NCBI GenBank assembly: GCA_964531325.1
Contig: CAZHCW010000001.1
Location: 186,001-250,000, forward strand
DNA: 64,000 bases
Source of the DNA: UTCHB3 sp964531325
Lineage (GTDB): Bacteria > Bacteroidota > Ignavibacteria > Ignavibacteriales > Ignavibacteriaceae
Direction of reading: 5' to 3'
In this document: one piece after another, positions 63,746 to 64,000 of the stretch
Layout of the letters: each line of letters begins with the position of its first letter
How positions within the stretch are numbered: the first letter of the stretch is position 1
Translations under genes and position numbers: made by a program
Notes under the pieces: model-generated
Databases searched by the model: none
What the model was told of the DNA's origin: nothing
The model's input: only the letters and a program-made list of their open reading frames with translations

Positions 63746-64000
63746 AGCTTTTGACGGACTCCTTTTGATTTAAGTTCCACAAACTGACGAACTTTGTTTT
63801 TCAACGAGAAAGCAAAAATATGCAATTATAGATTGTCTGAGTAAAATTATTTATGGGATGTAGATATTGAGGATGGTGGGTTTTTCTACCTTACCGGTAA
63901 GTATTTGATATAAAGCAGAAAATTTGATTTTAATGATTTCTCAATAAGTGATGATTAGTTTTATCAACTTCAAGTTTATAGAGAAAGTTACGATATCACG
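63746..64000. promoter_or_regulatory. Promoter-side region of the ECF sigma gene
   Basis: No gene is supported here. The region is AT-rich and presumably holds the sigma-operon promoter. The motif GAACTTT (63791-63797 region) resembles an ECF -35 but I cannot pair it reliably with a -10. A TACCTTACCGGTA palindrome-like string lies near 63889-63901. Confidence 0.3.

Noticed and set aside
63889..63901. TACCTTACCGGTA as an ECF operator
   Set aside because: Too short and without a second site or a matching -10 to call.

Overview
The window looks like a chromosomal segment from a Gram-negative member of the Bacteroidota/Chlorobiota group, most likely an Ignavibacteria-type bacterium (inference). 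The support is: roughly 40% G+C, a complete dcw cell-wall/division cluster with a meso-DAP-type MurE, a 31-codon AURKAIP1/COX24-type basic protein beside a tRNA, an HMA-AraC regulator before a copper ATPase, an electron-bifurcating [FeFe] hydrogenase, and an operon rich in SpoIIE-type phosphatases.

Layout. (1) 1-11.4 kb is an accessory/defence region on the minus strand. It holds a BREX phage-defence core, brxA-brxB-brxC-pglX, followed by a DUF3800 gene and an MNT nucleotidyltransferase whose HEPN partner is cut short. A DUF4143-type ATPase lies upstream. The stretches between modules are full of short dispersed repeats. pglZ and brxL are not in view and may lie beyond the left edge. (2) 11.5-28.2 kb is the dcw cluster, transcribed right to left: mraZ, rsmH, ftsL, ftsI, murE, murF, mraY, murD, ftsW, murG, murC, ftsQ, ftsA, an unannotated gene, ftsZ. 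Three 10-bp-phased MraZ boxes precede mraZ and a strong hairpin follows ftsZ. The gene between ftsA and ftsZ reads as a shortened FtsZ relative that has lost its nucleotide-binding motifs. It is the most novel item here. (3) 28.6-31.6 kb holds rsmB, a two-gene unit (small membrane protein and M15-type lipoprotein peptidase), and a haem-binding DUF3365 lipoprotein. (4) 31.6-39.7 kb is one hydrogenase operon. A sensory [FeFe]-hydrogenase/histidine-kinase fusion, a receiver, a receiver-PAS-kinase and a second receiver come first. The catalytic NuoE-like, NuoF-like and [FeFe] hydrogenase subunits follow, ending in a clear terminator. (5) 40-44.6 kb holds a Ser/Thr kinase and a copper-efflux pair. 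(6) 44.7-53.5 kb holds tRNA-Thr(CGT), the COX24-like mini-gene, a zinc-ribbon/TPR protein, HU, pepF, secD-secF and two tandem DedA proteins. (7) 53.7-63.7 kb holds a lone MNT nucleotidyltransferase, a five-gene partner-switching operon (three PP2C/SpoIIE phosphatases, an RsbW-like kinase, a STAS protein), and an ECF sigma factor with its membrane anti-sigma factor.

How they work together. The dcw genes supply peptidoglycan precursors and the divisome. The hydrogenase operon appears to couple H2 or redox sensing to synthesis of a bifurcating hydrogenase. The phosphatase operon and the ECF pair are signal-response modules. All functions are read from sequence motifs and recalled family knowledge; no database search was possible.
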